A program made the position numbers and the translations under genes. Positions 45,708 to 56,546 of a stretch of DNA of 64,000 nucleotides are shown here, one piece after another. The notes beneath the pieces were generated by a model that ran no database searches, was not told the DNA's origin, and was given only the letters and a program-made list of their open reading frames with translations. How positions within the stretch are numbered: position 1 is the first letter of the stretch; each line of letters opens with the position of its first letter. This DNA comes from Polaromonas sp. AER18D-145 (GTDB lineage Bacteria; Pseudomonadota; Gammaproteobacteria; Burkholderiales; Burkholderiaceae_C): NCBI RefSeq assembly GCF_002379095.1, contig NZ_NBZV01000004.1, positions 117,665 through 181,664 of the forward strand. The letters run 5' to 3'.

Positions 45708-46514
45708 TCAGGCTCTTTTTTCAGCCCACAGCCAAAGCCAGACACCGGCCGCGATCATCGGCAGGCACAGCCACTGGCCCATGCTCATGCCCAGCGCCAG
45801 CACGCCGAGGAAGTCGTCCGGCTCACGGAAAAATTCGGCGATGAAACGGAACACGCCGTAACCGACGAGAAACGCCGCCGACACCTGGCCGGTCTTGCGC
45901 GGCTTGCGTGCATACAGCCACAGCAGCACGAAAAGCAGCAGCCCTTCCAGCAGGAACTGGTAAACCTGCGAGGGATGGCGCGGCAGCATGGAGCCGCTGT
46001 GTTTGAACACCATGCCCCAGGGCAGATCGGGGCTGCTGAAACGGCCCCACAACTCGCCGTTGATGAAGTTGCCAACCCGCCCCGCCGCCAGCCCGGTAGG
46101 CACGCAAGGTGCAACCAGGTCCATCACCTGCAGCCAGGGTTTTTGCCGCGTGCGGGCGAACCAGACCTGCGAGAGCAACACGCCAATCAGACCGCCATGA
46201 AAACTCATGCCACCCTGCCAGACGTAAAGAATTTCGAGCGGATGCGCCAGGTAATAACCGGGTTTGTAAAACAGGCAGTAGCCGATGCGCCCGCCCACCA
46301 CCACGCCCATCACCCCCAGGAAGAGGATGTCCTCGATGTCCTTGCGGCCCCAGGCGGCCGCCCCGGTCATCGACGCATAGGGTTCATGCCGCAGGCGGCG
46401 CAGCCCAAGAAACAGGAACAGGCCGAAGGCCGCCAGGTAGGTCAGGCCATACCAGTGGATGGCCAGCGGCCCCAGCTGCAGGGCGACAGGATCGATGGTG
46501 GGGTGAATCAGCAT
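45708..46514 (-). CDS. lgt: Prolipoprotein diacylglyceryl transferase
   Basis: The 268-residue membrane enzyme moves a diacylglyceryl group to the lipobox Cys of prolipoproteins. Seven membrane segments are likely, and the signature [16 protein letters not shown] is at about 141-156. ATG at 46514. It lies alone between the malonate operon and the LysR gene. Confidence 0.95.
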   Translation of the reverse strand: MLIHPTIDPVALQLGPLAIHWYGLTYLAAFGLFLFLGLRRLRHEPYASMTGAAAWGRKDIEDILFLGVMGVVVGGRIGYCLFYKPGYYLAHPLEILYVWQGGMSFHGGLIGVLLSQVWFARTRQKPWLQVMDLVAPCVPTGLAAGRVGNFINGELWGRFSSPDLPWGMVFKHSGSMLPRHPSQVYQFLLEGLLLFVLLWLYARKPRKTGQVSAAFLVGYGVFRFIAEFFREPDDFLGVLALGMSMGQWLCLPMIAAGVWLWLWAEKRA

Positions 46515-46589
46515 GCGGCTTATTGTGCCAGCGTGCGCCCGCGGTAAGGGATGCGCGGGCCCTCAGAGGCTGAGAGTTTTTTGGTCGTG

Positions 46590-46680
46590 TCCGCGTAGCG
46601 CGTCAAAACGTACCCAATCGAGGCGCAAAGCACAGCCATAGCTCGGGCTATGGCGGAATGGCACTTACTTAAGGCGCGAA
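46590..46680. repeat. Hairpin-bearing intergenic element (related to 15371-15531)
   Basis: GCCATAGC TCGG GCTATGGC at 46635-46654 is flanked by AGGCG and a CGAATACCG segment. The layout (AGGCG, a short spacer, CCATAGC, GCTATGG) is shared with the 15.4-kb element, without the clear 16-bp terminal repeats. Confidence 0.4.
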
Positions 46681-47619
46681 TACCGAGAAACCTGTCCCCG
46701 GCGTTGAGCCGGGATGACAAACGGAAACGTGGATGACGCCTGAAGTTGTCATTGCGGGCTTGACCCGCAATCCATGCCTCGCGGGCCTGTGCGGTGGAAC
46801 ATGTCGACCTTTTTTGCCCGCCACGCTGCGGTACACCACGCCAGGCCGCTGGAACTGCCGCACACTGTCGGGCACCCAGGCCACGCCCAAGCCGGCCGAC
46901 ACCAGGTTCACGATGGTCTGCATCTGGATGGCCTCCTGCGCTACCTGCGGTGGCTGCGCGGCGGCATGGTACATGCCGAAGATCGCGTCGTACAGCGAGG
47001 GCAGGATGCGGCGCGGAAAAATCACCAGCGGCTGTGCCAGCACTTCGTCGAGCGCCAGGGACGCCCTGGCGGCCAGCGGGTGCTGTTCGGCCAGCGCCAG
47101 CACCAGCGGCTCCCGGGCGATCAGCCGGCGCGTCAGGCCCGGCGGCGCAAAACCAGGGGAATGCAGCATGATCCCGGCGTCGATGTCATGGCGTTCAAAC
47201 GCCTGCAACTGCATGTCGCCGGTGGCCTCGAGCAGTTCCAGCTGGACCTGCGGCGCATGGTCGCGGAAAGTCCGCACCCAGGCGGGCAGCAGCGAGAACC
47301 CCGCGGTGGAAACAAACGCCAGCCGCAGGCGGCCGACTTCACCGGCCGCCGCCGCCCTCGCCTGCCCGGGCAGGGCCTGCGCACGCGCCAGCAGGTCCAG
47401 CACCTGCGGCAGCAGCGCCGTGGCCACCGCCGTCATGTGCACGCTGCGTTTGGTGCGCTCGAACAGCCGCACGCCCAGCAGCTTTTCCAGATGGGCAATC
47501 GCCTGGGTCAGCGGCGGTTGCGTCATGTGCAGGCGTGCCGCGGCACGGCCGAAATGCAGCTCTTCGGCCACAGCCACAAACTGGCGCCAGAGCCGTAGTT
47601 CAACGGTCGGAGTAGTCAT
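46669..47619 (-). CDS. LysR-family regulator with repeat-derived C-terminus
   Basis: A 316-residue LysR protein: N-terminal winged helix (about 6-65, FGRAAARLHMTQPPLTQAIAHLEKLLGVRLFERTKR) and substrate-binding domain to about residue 270 (GVVYRSVA). The last 46 residues (GRHVPPHRPARHGLRVKPAMT onward) are encoded by palindromic intergenic repeats and do not look like a LysR tail. The final beta-strand and helix are therefore probably missing. It is divergent from ilvD with 103 nt between and may control it. Confidence 0.75.
   Translation of the reverse strand: MTTPTVELRLWRQFVAVAEELHFGRAAARLHMTQPPLTQAIAHLEKLLGVRLFERTKRSVHMTAVATALLPQVLDLLARAQALPGQARAAAAGEVGRLRLAFVSTAGFSLLPAWVRTFRDHAPQVQLELLEATGDMQLQAFERHDIDAGIMLHSPGFAPPGLTRRLIAREPLVLALAEQHPLAARASLALDEVLAQPLVIFPRRILPSLYDAIFGMYHAAAQPPQVAQEAIQMQTIVNLVSAGLGVAWVPDSVRQFQRPGVVYRSVAGKKGRHVPPHRPARHGLRVKPAMTTSGVIHVSVCHPGSTPGTGFSVFAP
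46697..46771. repeat. Palindromic repeat cluster within the LysR 3-prime end
   Basis: Two hairpins, CCCGGC/GCCGGG (46697-46713) and ATTGCGGG/CCCGCAAT (46751-46771), belong to the widespread REP-like type with TTGACCCGCAATCC. They are translated as part of the LysR ORF. Confidence 0.7.
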
Positions 47620-47722
47620 ATGCCACGCATATTAATACAGCCTTAAAAATATATTGGAGGCGCTTGATGAGGCGGCGCATACTCTGGCTTTTGCTCCACC
47701 TTCCCCACCCCAGAGACATCCC

Positions 47723-49432
47723 ATGACACAACAGGACAAAGACAGCGTCGGCGACGCCATCAACCGCCGCAGCAGGAACATCACCGAAGGCACCTCGCGC
47801 GCCCCGAACCGCTCGATGTATTACGCCATGGGCTACGAGGCCGATGACTTCAAGAAACCCATGGTCGGCGTGGCCAACGGCCACAGCACCATCACGCCCT
47901 GCAACAGCGGCCTGCAAAAACTCGCCGATGCCGCGATTGCCGGCATCGAGGAAGCCGGCGGCAATGCGCAGGTCTTCGGCACACCGACGATCTCCGACGG
48001 CATGGCCATGGGCACCGAAGGCATGAAGTATTCGCTGGTCAGCCGCGAAGTCATCTCCGACTGTATCGAGACCTGCGTGCAGGGCCAGTGGATGGACGGC
48101 GTGCTGGTGGTCGGCGGCTGCGACAAGAACATGCCCGGCGGCCTGATGGGCATGCTGCGCGCCAACGTGCCGGCCATTTATGTGTATGGCGGCACCATTC
48201 TTCCGGGGCACTACAAGGGCAAGGACCTGAACATCGTCAGCGTCTTCGAAGCTGTGGGCGAACACGCGGCCGGCCGCATGAGCGACGAGGACCTGTTGCA
48301 GATCGAGCGCCGCGCCATTCCGGGCACCGGCAGCTGCGGCGGCATGTACACCGCCAACACCATGTCCTCGGCCTTCGAGGCGCTGGGCATCTCCCTGCCC
48401 TACTCCTCGACCATGGCGAATCCGCACGACGAGAAGGTCAACTCGGCGAAAGAGTCGGCCAAGGTGCTGGTCGAAGCCATCCGCAAGAACATCAAGCCGC
48501 GCGACATCGTGACCAAGAAGTCGATTGAAAACGCCGTGGCCGTCATCATGGCCACCGGCGGCTCGACCAACGCGGTGCTGCACTTCCTGGCGATCGCGCA
48601 TGCGGCCGGCGTGGACTGGACGATTGACGACTTCGAGCGCGTGCGCGTCAAGACGCCGGTGCTGTGCGACCTCAAGCCCTCGGGCAAATACCTGGCCGTG
48701 GACCTGCACCAGGCCGGCGGCATCCCGCAGGTCATGAAGATGCTGCTCAAGGCGGGCCTGCTGCATGGCGACTGCCTGACCATTGAAGGAAAGACGATTG
48801 CCGAGGTGCTCAAGGACGTACCGGACGCGCCGCGTGCCGACCAGGACGTGATCCGCCCCATCGACAAACCCATGTATGCGCAGGGCCACCTGGCCATCCT
48901 CAAGGGCAATCTCTCGCCCGAAGGCTGCGTCGCCAAGATCACCGGCCTGAAAAACCCGGTGATGACCGGGCCGGCCCGCGTGTTTGACGATGAACAGTCG
49001 GCCCTCGAGGCCATTCTGGCCGGCAAGATCGTCGCGGGCGACGTGATGGTGTTGCGTTACCTCGGCCCCAAGGGCGGCCCCGGCATGCCGGAAATGCTGG
49101 CACCGACCGGCGCACTGATCGGCGCCGGCCTGGGCGAAAGCGTGGGCCTGATCACCGACGGCCGTTTCTCGGGCGGTACCTGGGGCATGGTGGTGGGCCA
49201 CGTCGCGCCGGAAGCTGCGGCAGGCGGCAACATTGCCTTCATCAACGAAGGCGACTCGATCACCATCGACGCCAAACAGTTGCTGCTGCAACTGAACATC
49301 AGCGACGCCGAACTGGCCAAACGCAAGGAGGGCTGGAAAGCACCGCTGCCGCGTTACATGCGCGGCGTGCAGGCCAAGTTTGCCTTCAACGCTTCCAGCG
49401 CCAGCAAGGGCGCCGTGCTCGACGACTATTGA
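47723..49432 (+). CDS. ilvD: Dihydroxy-acid dehydratase
   Basis: The 569-residue enzyme dehydrates dihydroxy acids to the keto acids of valine and isoleucine, using an Fe-S cluster. Cys residues lie in [16 protein letters not shown] and [14 protein letters not shown], and the end is [25 protein letters not shown] at 47723. Divergent from the LysR gene; a terminator follows. Confidence 0.96.
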   Translation: MTQQDKDSVGDAINRRSRNITEGTSRAPNRSMYYAMGYEADDFKKPMVGVANGHSTITPCNSGLQKLADAAIAGIEEAGGNAQVFGTPTISDGMAMGTEGMKYSLVSREVISDCIETCVQGQWMDGVLVVGGCDKNMPGGLMGMLRANVPAIYVYGGTILPGHYKGKDLNIVSVFEAVGEHAAGRMSDEDLLQIERRAIPGTGSCGGMYTANTMSSAFEALGISLPYSSTMANPHDEKVNSAKESAKVLVEAIRKNIKPRDIVTKKSIENAVAVIMATGGSTNAVLHFLAIAHAAGVDWTIDDFERVRVKTPVLCDLKPSGKYLAVDLHQAGGIPQVMKMLLKAGLLHGDCLTIEGKTIAEVLKDVPDAPRADQDVIRPIDKPMYAQGHLAILKGNLSPEGCVAKITGLKNPVMTGPARVFDDEQSALEAILAGKIVAGDVMVLRYLGPKGGPGMPEMLAPTGALIGAGLGESVGLITDGRFSGGTWGMVVGHVAPEAAAGGNIAFINEGDSITIDAKQLLLQLNISDAELAKRKEGWKAPLPRYMRGVQAKFAFNASSASKGAVLDDY

Positions 49433-49460
49433 GGTCGCGGCAACACGCCGACCATCAAAA

Positions 49461-49495
49461 AAGCCCCTGCAGAACAGCTGCAGGGGCTTTTTTTT
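49461..49495 (+). terminator. ilvD terminator
   Basis: AAGCCCCTGCAG (49461-49472) pairs perfectly with CTGCAGGGGCTT (49478-49489), then TTTTTTT. Confidence 0.93.
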
Positions 49496-49525
49496 ATTTG
49501 CTGGATGCTTTAGCTGCGAAGGCCT

Positions 49526-49625
49526 TTCCCCTTCAAGCAGGGGCCGCGGATCTGGCTCCGCCAGTCCGCAGGCGCAGCGGCCCCTCTGGGGGCAGGAAGC
49601 TACACGCAGTGAGCGACCGTGGGGG
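49526..49625 (+). repeat. CACACGCAGTG repeat, copy 2
   Basis: It shares CTTCAAGCAGGGGCCG, CCGCAGGCGCAGCGGCCCCT and CACGCAGTGAGCGACCGTGG with the copy before murI. It ends exactly at the stop codon of the Trp-rich protein gene at 49626. Confidence 0.8.
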
Positions 49626-49865
49626 TCATTTCCTTCTTTTGAGCATCCCCATGGCATCGCGTTGCCGGTCAATCCGCTCTTTCTTGCGTTTTTCCATTTT
49701 TTCCATGGCGTTCTTTTCGGTGAGGCCGGACTTGTCCGCCCACCACCACCAGAGCACGGCCAAGCCGAACGGCGCCAGCACCACCCACCAGGGCCAACCC
49801 GCCACCGGCGCGACCTCGAGGTACTTCAAGGCAATGCCGACGATGCCCAACAACAGAAAAAACAT
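49626..49865 (-). CDS. Small Trp-rich protein (TIGR04438-type)
   Basis: A 79-residue protein starting MFFLLLGIVGIALKYLEVAP, with a second Trp cluster (GWPWWVVLAPFGLAVLWWWW) and a basic tail (KAMEKMEKRKKERIDRQ). Two membrane segments are expected. I recognise it as the TIGR04438 Trp-rich family of Burkholderiales; function unknown. The frame extends upstream to 50102 without support. Confidence 0.82.
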   Translation of the reverse strand: MFFLLLGIVGIALKYLEVAPVAGWPWWVVLAPFGLAVLWWWWADKSGLTEKNAMEKMEKRKKERIDRQRDAMGMLKRRK

Positions 49866-49977
49866 GGCTGACTCCTGAAAAACCCGAGGTAACCCTTTGA
49901 AAGCGAGGTCAACCCGGCCCACTACAATGACGTTGAATGACTGTAACCGAATCCATAACTCCCCCACGAGGTTAACG

Positions 49978-50292
49978 ATGAAACGTCTCTGCTTAGTGAT
50001 TGCTTCCCTGGCCGCAGGTTTTGCGGTGTCCACCCCGGCGCTGGCTGACCTGCAACTGGCAACCGCCAAAAACTGCATGGCCTGCCATGCCGTGGCGACC
50101 AAGCTGGTGGGTCCGTCCTACAAGGACGTGGCAGCCAAGTATGCGGGTCAAAAGGACGCCGTTGACAAGCTCGCAGCAAAAATCGTCAAGGGCGGTGCCG
50201 GCGTCTGGGGCCCTGTGCCCATGCCGGCCAATGCCCAGGTCAATGCCGACGAAGCCAAAAAGCTGGCGGCTTGGGTCATGACGCAAAAATAA
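49978..50292 (+). CDS. Class I cytochrome c
   Basis: A 104-residue periplasmic protein: Sec signal (MKRLCLVIASLAAGFAVSTPALA), heme motif CMACH (about 33-37) and distal Met in PMPAN. It resembles small cytochromes c551/c552, electron carriers in respiration. Terminator follows at 50315. Confidence 0.92.
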   Translation: MKRLCLVIASLAAGFAVSTPALADLQLATAKNCMACHAVATKLVGPSYKDVAAKYAGQKDAVDKLAAKIVKGGAGVWGPVPMPANAQVNADEAKKLAAWVMTQK

Positions 50293-50314
50293 GCCCGGTC
50301 CTCCGGCACAAAAA

Positions 50315-50341
50315 AAGCCCGTTGACTCAACGGGCTTTTTT
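50315..50341 (+). terminator. Cytochrome c terminator
   Basis: AAGCCCGTTG with CAACGGGCTT across a 3-nt loop, followed by TTTT. Confidence 0.9.
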
Positions 50342-50370
50342 CATGGGTGCGACGCTCCTGGCGCCGCCGC

Positions 50371-50409
50371 TTACAGGTTTTCAGACAGCTGGTCGAGGAT
50401 GGCCGGATT
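50371..50409 (-). pseudogene. Orphan acs C-terminal tail, copy 1
   Basis: Thirteen codons on the minus strand read [16 protein letters not shown], the exact end of the acs protein. Codon choices differ from acs at several synonymous positions. No acs sequence precedes it; the codon before is CAA. Confidence 0.8.
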
Positions 50410-50465
50410 TTGGCTACGGCATGACAAGCCCTGCGGGCAATTGTCAGCCTGCGCCGAAACCCGGC

Positions 50466-50504
50466 TTAAAGGTTTTCCGATAACTGGTCAAGAATCGCCG
50501 GGTT
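50466..50504 (-). pseudogene. Orphan acs C-terminal tail, copy 2
   Basis: A second 13-codon [16 protein letters not shown], again differing from acs and from the first copy only by synonymous codons. It is 84 nt upstream of the acs stop. Also preceded by a CAA codon instead of Glu. Confidence 0.8.
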
Positions 50505-50588
50505 TTGTGGCCACCTCACATCGCTTCGCGATATGAGTGTCCGCCAATCCCGCCACAGCTTCGCTGACGCGGCTAGCGCCGCCCTCGA

Positions 50589-52586
50589 TCACAGGTTTTC
50601 GGAAAGCTGATCGAGGATGGCGGGATTTTCCAAGGTCGAGGTGTCCTGGGTGATGGCCTCGCCCTTGGCGATGCCGCGCAGCAGGCGGCGCATGATTTTT
50701 CCGCTGCGGGTTTTCGGCAGGTTGTCGCCGAAGCGGATGTCCTTGGGCTTGGCAATCGGCCCGATCTCCTTGCCGACCCAGTCACGCAATTCCTTGGCAA
50801 TCGCCTTGGCCTCCTCGCCGGTCGGCCGCGAGCGCTTGAGCACCACGAAGGCCACAATCGCCTCGCCCGTCAGGTCGTCGGGCCGGCCCACCACCGCGGC
50901 CTCGGCGACCAGTGCCGAATGCGACACCAGGGCCGACTCGATCTCCATCGTGCCCATGCGGTGGCCGGAAACGTTGAGCACGTCGTCGATGCGGCCGGTG
51001 ATGCGGAAGTAGCCACGGTCGGTGCTGCGCACGGCGCCGTCGCCGGCCAGGTACATGGTGCCGCCCATCTCCTCGGGGAAATAACTTTTCTTGAAACGCT
51101 CGGGATCGTTCCAGATGGTGCGGATCATCGACGGCCAAGGGCGCTTGACCACCAGCATGCCCCCGGAGCCGTTGGGCACGTCCTTGCCGAGTTCATCGAC
51201 GATGGCCGCCATGATGCCGGGCAGCGGCAAGGTGCAGCTGCCGGGGACCAGCGGCGTCGCACCCGGCAGCGGCGTGATCATGTGGCCGCCGGTTTCGGTT
51301 TGCCAGAAGGTGTCGACCACCGGGCAGCGCTCGCCACCGACGTTTTTGTAGTACCACATCCAGGCTTCGGGGTTGATGGGTTCGCCCACCGTGCCGAGGA
51401 GGCGCAGGCTGCTCAGGTCGGAGCGCGCCGGATGGATTTTTTCGTCGGCTTCGGCCGCCTTGATCAGCGAGCGGATCGCGGTCGGTGCGGTGTAGAAAAT
51501 ACTGACCTTGTGTTTTTCGATCATCTGCCAGAAGCGGCCGGCATTCGGATAAGTGGGAATGCCTTCGAAAATCACCTGGGTCGCACCAGCGGCCAGCGGG
51601 CCGTAGGCCACATAGGTGTGGCCGGTGATCCAGCCGATGTCGGCCGTGCACCAGAACACATCGGACGGCTGGATGTCGAAGGTCCAGTCCATGGTCAGCT
51701 TGGCCCACAGCAAATAACCGCCGGTGCTGTGCTGCACACCCTTGGGTTTGCCGGTCGAGCCGGAGGTGTAGAGGATGAACAGCGGATGTTCCGCGCCGAC
51801 GAATTCCGGCTCGCAGGTGGCCGCTTGTTTCTCCGTGACCTCGTGCATCAGGCTGTCGCGCCCGGCGACCATGTTGCAGGCGGTGGCGGTGCGCTGGTAG
51901 ACAATCACGTTTTTGATCGACTCGCAGCCGCCCATGGCGATGCCTTCGTCAACAATCGCCTTCAGCGGCAGTTCCTTGCCGCCGCGCAACTGGTAGTTGG
52001 CGGTGATGACGGCCACCGCACCGGCGTCCTGGATGCGCTCCTGCAGGCTCTTGGCGGAAAAGCCGCCGAACACGACAGAGTGGGTCGCGCCTATGCGTGC
52101 GCAGGCCTGCATGGCGACCACGCCTTCCACCGTCATGGGCATGTAGATGATGACGCGGTCGCCCTTCTGGATGCCCATGGCCCTGAGCGCATTGGCGAAC
52201 TGGCAGACCTTGCCGTGCAACTCCTTGTAGGTGACGTTGGTCACCTTGCCGTCGTCGCTCTCGAAGATGATGGCCTTCTTGTTCTCGGTGGCGGTGCCGA
52301 GGTGGCGGTCCAGGCAGTTGTACGAGGCGTTGAGCTCGCCGTCGGCAAACCATTGGTAGAACGGCGCGTTCGACTCGTCCAGCGTCTGGGTGAAGGGTTT
52401 CTTCCAGCTGAGGTTCTCGCGCGCCAGCCGGGCCCAGAAACCCTCGAAGTCTTTCTCGGCTTCGGCGCACAGCGCCTGGTAGGCATCCATGCTGGAAATG
52501 CGGGCGGATTTGGCCAGCTCGGGGTTCGGGAAAAAGACCCGGTTTTCAACCAGTGTGGATTCGATGGCGGATGAAGGCGCGTTCAT
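50589..52586 (-). CDS. acs: Acetyl-CoA synthetase (AMP-forming)
   Basis: The 665-residue enzyme makes acetyl-CoA from acetate. It has the AMP-binding motif [20 protein letters not shown] (about 269-288), the WWQTET-equivalent [28 protein letters not shown] and the C-terminal lysine motif [14 protein letters not shown], where reversible acetylation occurs in other species. ATG 52586 follows AGGAGACAAG. Two orphan copies of its last 12 codons lie just downstream. Confidence 0.96.
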   Translation of the reverse strand: MNAPSSAIESTLVENRVFFPNPELAKSARISSMDAYQALCAEAEKDFEGFWARLARENLSWKKPFTQTLDESNAPFYQWFADGELNASYNCLDRHLGTATENKKAIIFESDDGKVTNVTYKELHGKVCQFANALRAMGIQKGDRVIIYMPMTVEGVVAMQACARIGATHSVVFGGFSAKSLQERIQDAGAVAVITANYQLRGGKELPLKAIVDEGIAMGGCESIKNVIVYQRTATACNMVAGRDSLMHEVTEKQAATCEPEFVGAEHPLFILYTSGSTGKPKGVQHSTGGYLLWAKLTMDWTFDIQPSDVFWCTADIGWITGHTYVAYGPLAAGATQVIFEGIPTYPNAGRFWQMIEKHKVSIFYTAPTAIRSLIKAAEADEKIHPARSDLSSLRLLGTVGEPINPEAWMWYYKNVGGERCPVVDTFWQTETGGHMITPLPGATPLVPGSCTLPLPGIMAAIVDELGKDVPNGSGGMLVVKRPWPSMIRTIWNDPERFKKSYFPEEMGGTMYLAGDGAVRSTDRGYFRITGRIDDVLNVSGHRMGTMEIESALVSHSALVAEAAVVGRPDDLTGEAIVAFVVLKRSRPTGEEAKAIAKELRDWVGKEIGPIAKPKDIRFGDNLPKTRSGKIMRRLLRGIAKGEAITQDTSTLENPAILDQLSENL

Positions 52587-52746
52587 GATGGCTTGTCTCC
52601 TCAGGTTGTCGTTGATACGTGCTAATGTCATATTTGGCACTTACAGTCCACTGACTGGCTGGAAGCTTACAGATTCAGGCGAAATCCCGCCAGCCCGAGC
52701 AGCACGCCTACAATCCGCACAGTCCGTACAAACCCCCATAAAAATC

Positions 52747-53355
52747 ATGTCAGACCCCAAGCCAGTCATCACCAAAGTTGCCCCGCTGCGCCCGATTCCC
52801 AACTTCATTTTTGCCAGCCGCTGGCTGCAGTTGCCCCTGTATGTCGGCCTGATCGCCGCGCAGGGCGTCTATGTCTTCCACTTCCTGGTCGAGCTGCTGC
52901 ACCTGATCGAAGCCGTCTTCGGCAGCCAGACCGCGCTGCAGGCCCTGGTCACCAGCATAGGTTACAAGACCGAGGCGCCCATCACGACGCTCAATGAAAC
53001 CGTGATCATGCTGGTGGTGCTGGCGCTGATCGACGTGGTCATGATCTCGAACCTGCTGATCATGGTGATCGTCGGCGGTTACGAAACCTTTGTCAGCCGC
53101 ATGAACCTTGAAGGCCACCGCGACCAGCCCGAGTGGCTGAGCCACGTCAACGCCTCGGTGCTCAAGGTCAAGCTGGCCACGGCCATCATTGGCATCAGCT
53201 CCATCCACCTGCTGAAAACCTTCATCAATGCCGACAATTACACCGACCGGGTGCTGATCGCGCAGACCGTCATCCACATCACCTTCCTGCTGTCAGCGCT
53301 GGCGATTGCCTACACCGACAAGATCATGTCGGGCATTGCTTCGCAAAAACACTGA
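52747..53355 (+). CDS. UPF0114 / YqhA-like membrane protein (TIGR00645)
   Basis: The 202-residue protein has about four membrane segments and the family pattern SRWLQLPLYVGLIAAQGVYVFHFL ... LIDVVMISNLLIMVIVGGYE. Function unknown. ATG 52747. Divergent from acs and followed by a terminator. Confidence 0.9.
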   Translation: MSDPKPVITKVAPLRPIPNFIFASRWLQLPLYVGLIAAQGVYVFHFLVELLHLIEAVFGSQTALQALVTSIGYKTEAPITTLNETVIMLVVLALIDVVMISNLLIMVIVGGYETFVSRMNLEGHRDQPEWLSHVNASVLKVKLATAIIGISSIHLLKTFINADNYTDRVLIAQTVIHITFLLSALAIAYTDKIMSGIASQKH

Positions 53356-53374
53356 ACCCGCGAAAGCATTCAAA

Positions 53375-53397
53375 AAAGGGCCAGCAGGCCCTTTTTT
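53375..53397 (+). terminator. Terminator after the UPF0114 gene
   Basis: AAAGGGCC with GGCCCTTT across an AGCA loop, then a T-run. It lies 20 nt after the stop. Confidence 0.9.
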
Positions 53398-53440
53398 TAC
53401 GCATCAAACAGGACTCCACCCCATGCCGGCCGGTCGCAGT

Positions 53441-53465
53441 CAGCTATTGATTCAATAGCAATCGG
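53441..53465. repeat. Mini-repeat core after fumC
   Basis: CAGCTATTGATTCAATAGC ends at the fumC stop codon. Confidence 0.6.
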
Positions 53466-54851
53466 CTAACGCCCGGTCATGTTTTCGGGCACCACCCAGG
53501 CATCAAACTGCTCGCTGGTCACATGGCCCGAGGCCAGCGCCGCCTCGCGCAGACTGCTTCCTTCCTTGTGCGCCTTCTTGGCGATGAAGGCCGCCTTGTC
53601 GTAGCCGATGTGCGGGTTGAGCGCCGTCACCAGCATCAGCGAGCGGTCTACCAGCTCGGTAATGCGTTCACGATTCGGTTCAATGCCCACAGCGCAATGG
53701 TCGTTGAAGCTGCGCATGCCGTCGGCCAGCAGGCGCACGCTCTGCAGGAAGTTGTGCGCGATCATGGGCCGGAACACATTGAGCTCGAAATTGCCCGAGG
53801 CGCCGCCCAGGTTGATGGCCACGTCGTTGCCGAACACCTGGCAACACAACATGGTCACGGCTTCGCTCTGCGTCGGGTTGACCTTGCCCGGCATGATGGA
53901 CGAGCCGGGCTCGTTCTCGGGAATGCTCAGCTCGCCGATGCCGCTGCGCGGCCCGCTGGCCAGCCAGCGCACATCGTTGGCGATTTTCATCATGCTGGCG
54001 GCCAGCGTCTTGAGCGCGCCGTGCGCATGCACCAGCGCATCGCACGACGCCAGGGCCTCGAACTTGTTGGGCGCCGTCACAAACGGCAGGCCGGTCAGGC
54101 GCGCCAGTTCGGCCGCCGCCTGTTCTGCATACCCTTTGGGCGCATTCAGGCCGGTGCCGACGGCCGTGCCACCCAGCGCCAGTTCGCACAGGTGCGGCAG
54201 CGCGGCCAACAGGTGCTGCTGCCCGTGGGCGAGTTGCGCCACGTAACCCGAGAACTCCTGGCCCAGCGTCAACGGCGTGGCGTCCTGCAGATGGGTGCGG
54301 CCTATCTTGACGACGCCGTCGAAATCGCGCGCCTTCTGCGCCAGCGTGGCGCGCAGCCTGTCGATGGCCGGCAGCAGCCGGTGCGTGATGGCGTCCACCG
54401 CCGCCACATGCATGGCGGTCGGAAACACATCGTTGGACGACTGGCTGCGGTTGACCTCGTCGTTCGGGTGCACCAACCGGTTTTCACCGCGCTCGCCGCC
54501 CAGCAGCACACTGGCGCGGTTGGCCAGCACCTCGTTGACATTCATGTTGCTCTGCGTGCCCGAACCGGTTTGCCAGACCACCAGCGGAAATTCGCCGGCG
54601 TGCTGGCCGGCAATCACCTCGTCGGCCGCGGCCATGATGGCCAGCGCCTTCTTGCCGTCGAGCAGGCCCAGGGCCAGGTTGACGCTCGCCGAAGCCCGCT
54701 TGACCTGCGCCAGCGCCCGGATGATCTCGCGCGGCTGCAGCTCGCCGGAGATGTCGAAGTTCTGCAGCGAGCGCTGGGTCTGCGCGCCCCAGAGCCGGTC
54801 GGCCGGTACGGCGATGGGGCCAAAGGTATCGTGTTCGGTGCGGGTTGTCAT
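53466..54851 (-). CDS. fumC: Class II fumarase
   Basis: The 461-residue enzyme reversibly hydrates fumarate. Signature [13 protein letters not shown] is at about 317-329 with [11 protein letters not shown] and the catalytic Ser loop. ATG at 54851 is placed 6-7 nt after GAGGA; ATG 54857 is too close to that site. Divergent from the class I fumarase gene. Confidence 0.96.
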   Translation of the reverse strand: MTTRTEHDTFGPIAVPADRLWGAQTQRSLQNFDISGELQPREIIRALAQVKRASASVNLALGLLDGKKALAIMAAADEVIAGQHAGEFPLVVWQTGSGTQSNMNVNEVLANRASVLLGGERGENRLVHPNDEVNRSQSSNDVFPTAMHVAAVDAITHRLLPAIDRLRATLAQKARDFDGVVKIGRTHLQDATPLTLGQEFSGYVAQLAHGQQHLLAALPHLCELALGGTAVGTGLNAPKGYAEQAAAELARLTGLPFVTAPNKFEALASCDALVHAHGALKTLAASMMKIANDVRWLASGPRSGIGELSIPENEPGSSIMPGKVNPTQSEAVTMLCCQVFGNDVAINLGGASGNFELNVFRPMIAHNFLQSVRLLADGMRSFNDHCAVGIEPNRERITELVDRSLMLVTALNPHIGYDKAAFIAKKAHKEGSSLREAALASGHVTSEQFDAWVVPENMTGR

Positions 54852-54967
54852 GTTCATTCCTCGATGTGAAAAGGTGGCTTTTCGCACCCTGTCAAAATAC
54901 CAGGTTGCGCTTACCGTATCACACGGGCGGCCACGTGAAAAGTCATCCTCCCACGAACCCCCTGACC

Positions 54968-56521
54968 ATGACCACCATCATCCAACAAGCCGACCTCATC
55001 GAATCCGTTGCTGCCGCCCTGCAGTACATCAGCTACTACCACCCGGCCGACTACATCGCCCACCTGGCGCGCGCCTACGAACGCGAGCAGAGCCCGGCGG
55101 CCAAGGACGCGATTGCGCAGATCCTGACCAACAGCAAGATGAGCGCCACCGGCCACCGCCCGATCTGCCAGGACACCGGCATCGTCAACGTGTTCCTGAA
55201 AGTCGGCATGGACGTGCGCTGGGGCGGCTTCACCGGCAGCATCGACGACGCCATCAATGAAGGTGTCCGCCAAGGCTACAACCACCCGGACAACACACTG
55301 CGTGCCTCGGTCGTCGCCGACCCGCAGTTCGACCGCAAGAACACGAAAGACAACACGCCCGCGGTGATCTGCACCGAGATCGTTCCCGGCAACACGGTGG
55401 AAGTCACCGTCGCGGCCAAGGGCGGCGGCAGCGAAAACAAAAGCAAGCTGGCCATGCTCAACCCCGGCGACTCCATCGTCGACTGGGTGCTCAAGACCGT
55501 GCCGACCATGGGCGCCGGCTGGTGCCCGCCCGGCATGCTGGGCATAGGCATTGGCGGCACCGCCGAAAAAGCCGTGTTGATGGCCAAGGAGTCGCTGATG
55601 GACGACCTCGACATGTACGAACTGCAGGCCAAGGCCGCCTCCGGCGCGGCGCTGACCAAGGTCGAGGCGCTGCGGCTCGAACTGTTCGAGAAAGTCAACG
55701 CGCTGGGCATAGGCGCACAGGGCCTGGGTGGCCTGACGACCGTGCTCGACGTCAAGATCCAGATGTACCCAACCCATGCGGCCAGCAAGCCGGTCGCCAT
55801 GATCCCCAACTGCGCCGCCACGCGGCATGCGCACTTCGTGCTGAACGGCAGCGGCCCGGTCTACCTGACCCCGCCCAGCCTGGACCTCTGGCCCAACGTC
55901 AACTGGACGCCCGACTACGTGAAGAGCCAGAAGGTCAACCTCGACACGCTGACCCAGGCCGAGGTCGCCAGCTGGAAGCCCGGCCAGACCCTGCTGCTGT
56001 CGGGCAAGATGCTGACCGGCCGCGACGCCGCGCACAAGCGGATAGCCGACATGCTGGCCAGGGGCGAGAAGCTGCCGGTGGACTTCACCAACCGCGTGAT
56101 TTATTACGTCGGCCCGGTGGACCCGGTCGCCGGCGAGGCGGTCGGCCCGGCCGGCCCGACGACGGCCACCCGCATGGACGACTTCACCGAAATGATGCTG
56201 TCGCAGACCGGCCTGATCTCCATGATCGGCAAGGCCGAACGCGGCCCGGTGGCGATCGAGGCCATCAAGAAACACCAAAGCGCCTACCTGATGGCCGTCG
56301 GCGGCGCCGCCTACCTGGTCAGCAAGGCGATCAAGAGCGCCACCGTCGTCGGTTTTGCCGACCTCGGCATGGAAGCCATTTACGAGTTCGACGTGGTCGA
56401 CATGCCGGTAACCGTGGCGGTGGATTCCGGCGGTACCAGCGCCCACATCACCGGCCCGGCCGAGTGGCAGAAAAAGATTGCCACCGGTGAATTCAAGGGC
56501 ATTGCGGTCGCCGCTGCCTGA
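54968..56521 (+). CDS. Class I (Fe-S) fumarase
   Basis: The 517-residue homodimeric [4Fe-4S] fumarate hydratase joins an alpha-like part ([32 protein letters not shown]) to a beta-like part ([30 protein letters not shown]). The cluster Cys are in ICQDTG, ACATRH-like NCAATRHAH and the [10 protein letters not shown] segment. It is oxygen sensitive; the class II enzyme next door works when it is damaged. ATG at 54968. Confidence 0.93.
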   Translation: MTTIIQQADLIESVAAALQYISYYHPADYIAHLARAYEREQSPAAKDAIAQILTNSKMSATGHRPICQDTGIVNVFLKVGMDVRWGGFTGSIDDAINEGVRQGYNHPDNTLRASVVADPQFDRKNTKDNTPAVICTEIVPGNTVEVTVAAKGGGSENKSKLAMLNPGDSIVDWVLKTVPTMGAGWCPPGMLGIGIGGTAEKAVLMAKESLMDDLDMYELQAKAASGAALTKVEALRLELFEKVNALGIGAQGLGGLTTVLDVKIQMYPTHAASKPVAMIPNCAATRHAHFVLNGSGPVYLTPPSLDLWPNVNWTPDYVKSQKVNLDTLTQAEVASWKPGQTLLLSGKMLTGRDAAHKRIADMLARGEKLPVDFTNRVIYYVGPVDPVAGEAVGPAGPTTATRMDDFTEMMLSQTGLISMIGKAERGPVAIEAIKKHQSAYLMAVGGAAYLVSKAIKSATVVGFADLGMEAIYEFDVVDMPVTVAVDSGGTSAHITGPAEWQKKIATGEFKGIAVAAA

Positions 56522-56546
56522 GGCCAGAGCGATCAACAGCGTGCTA

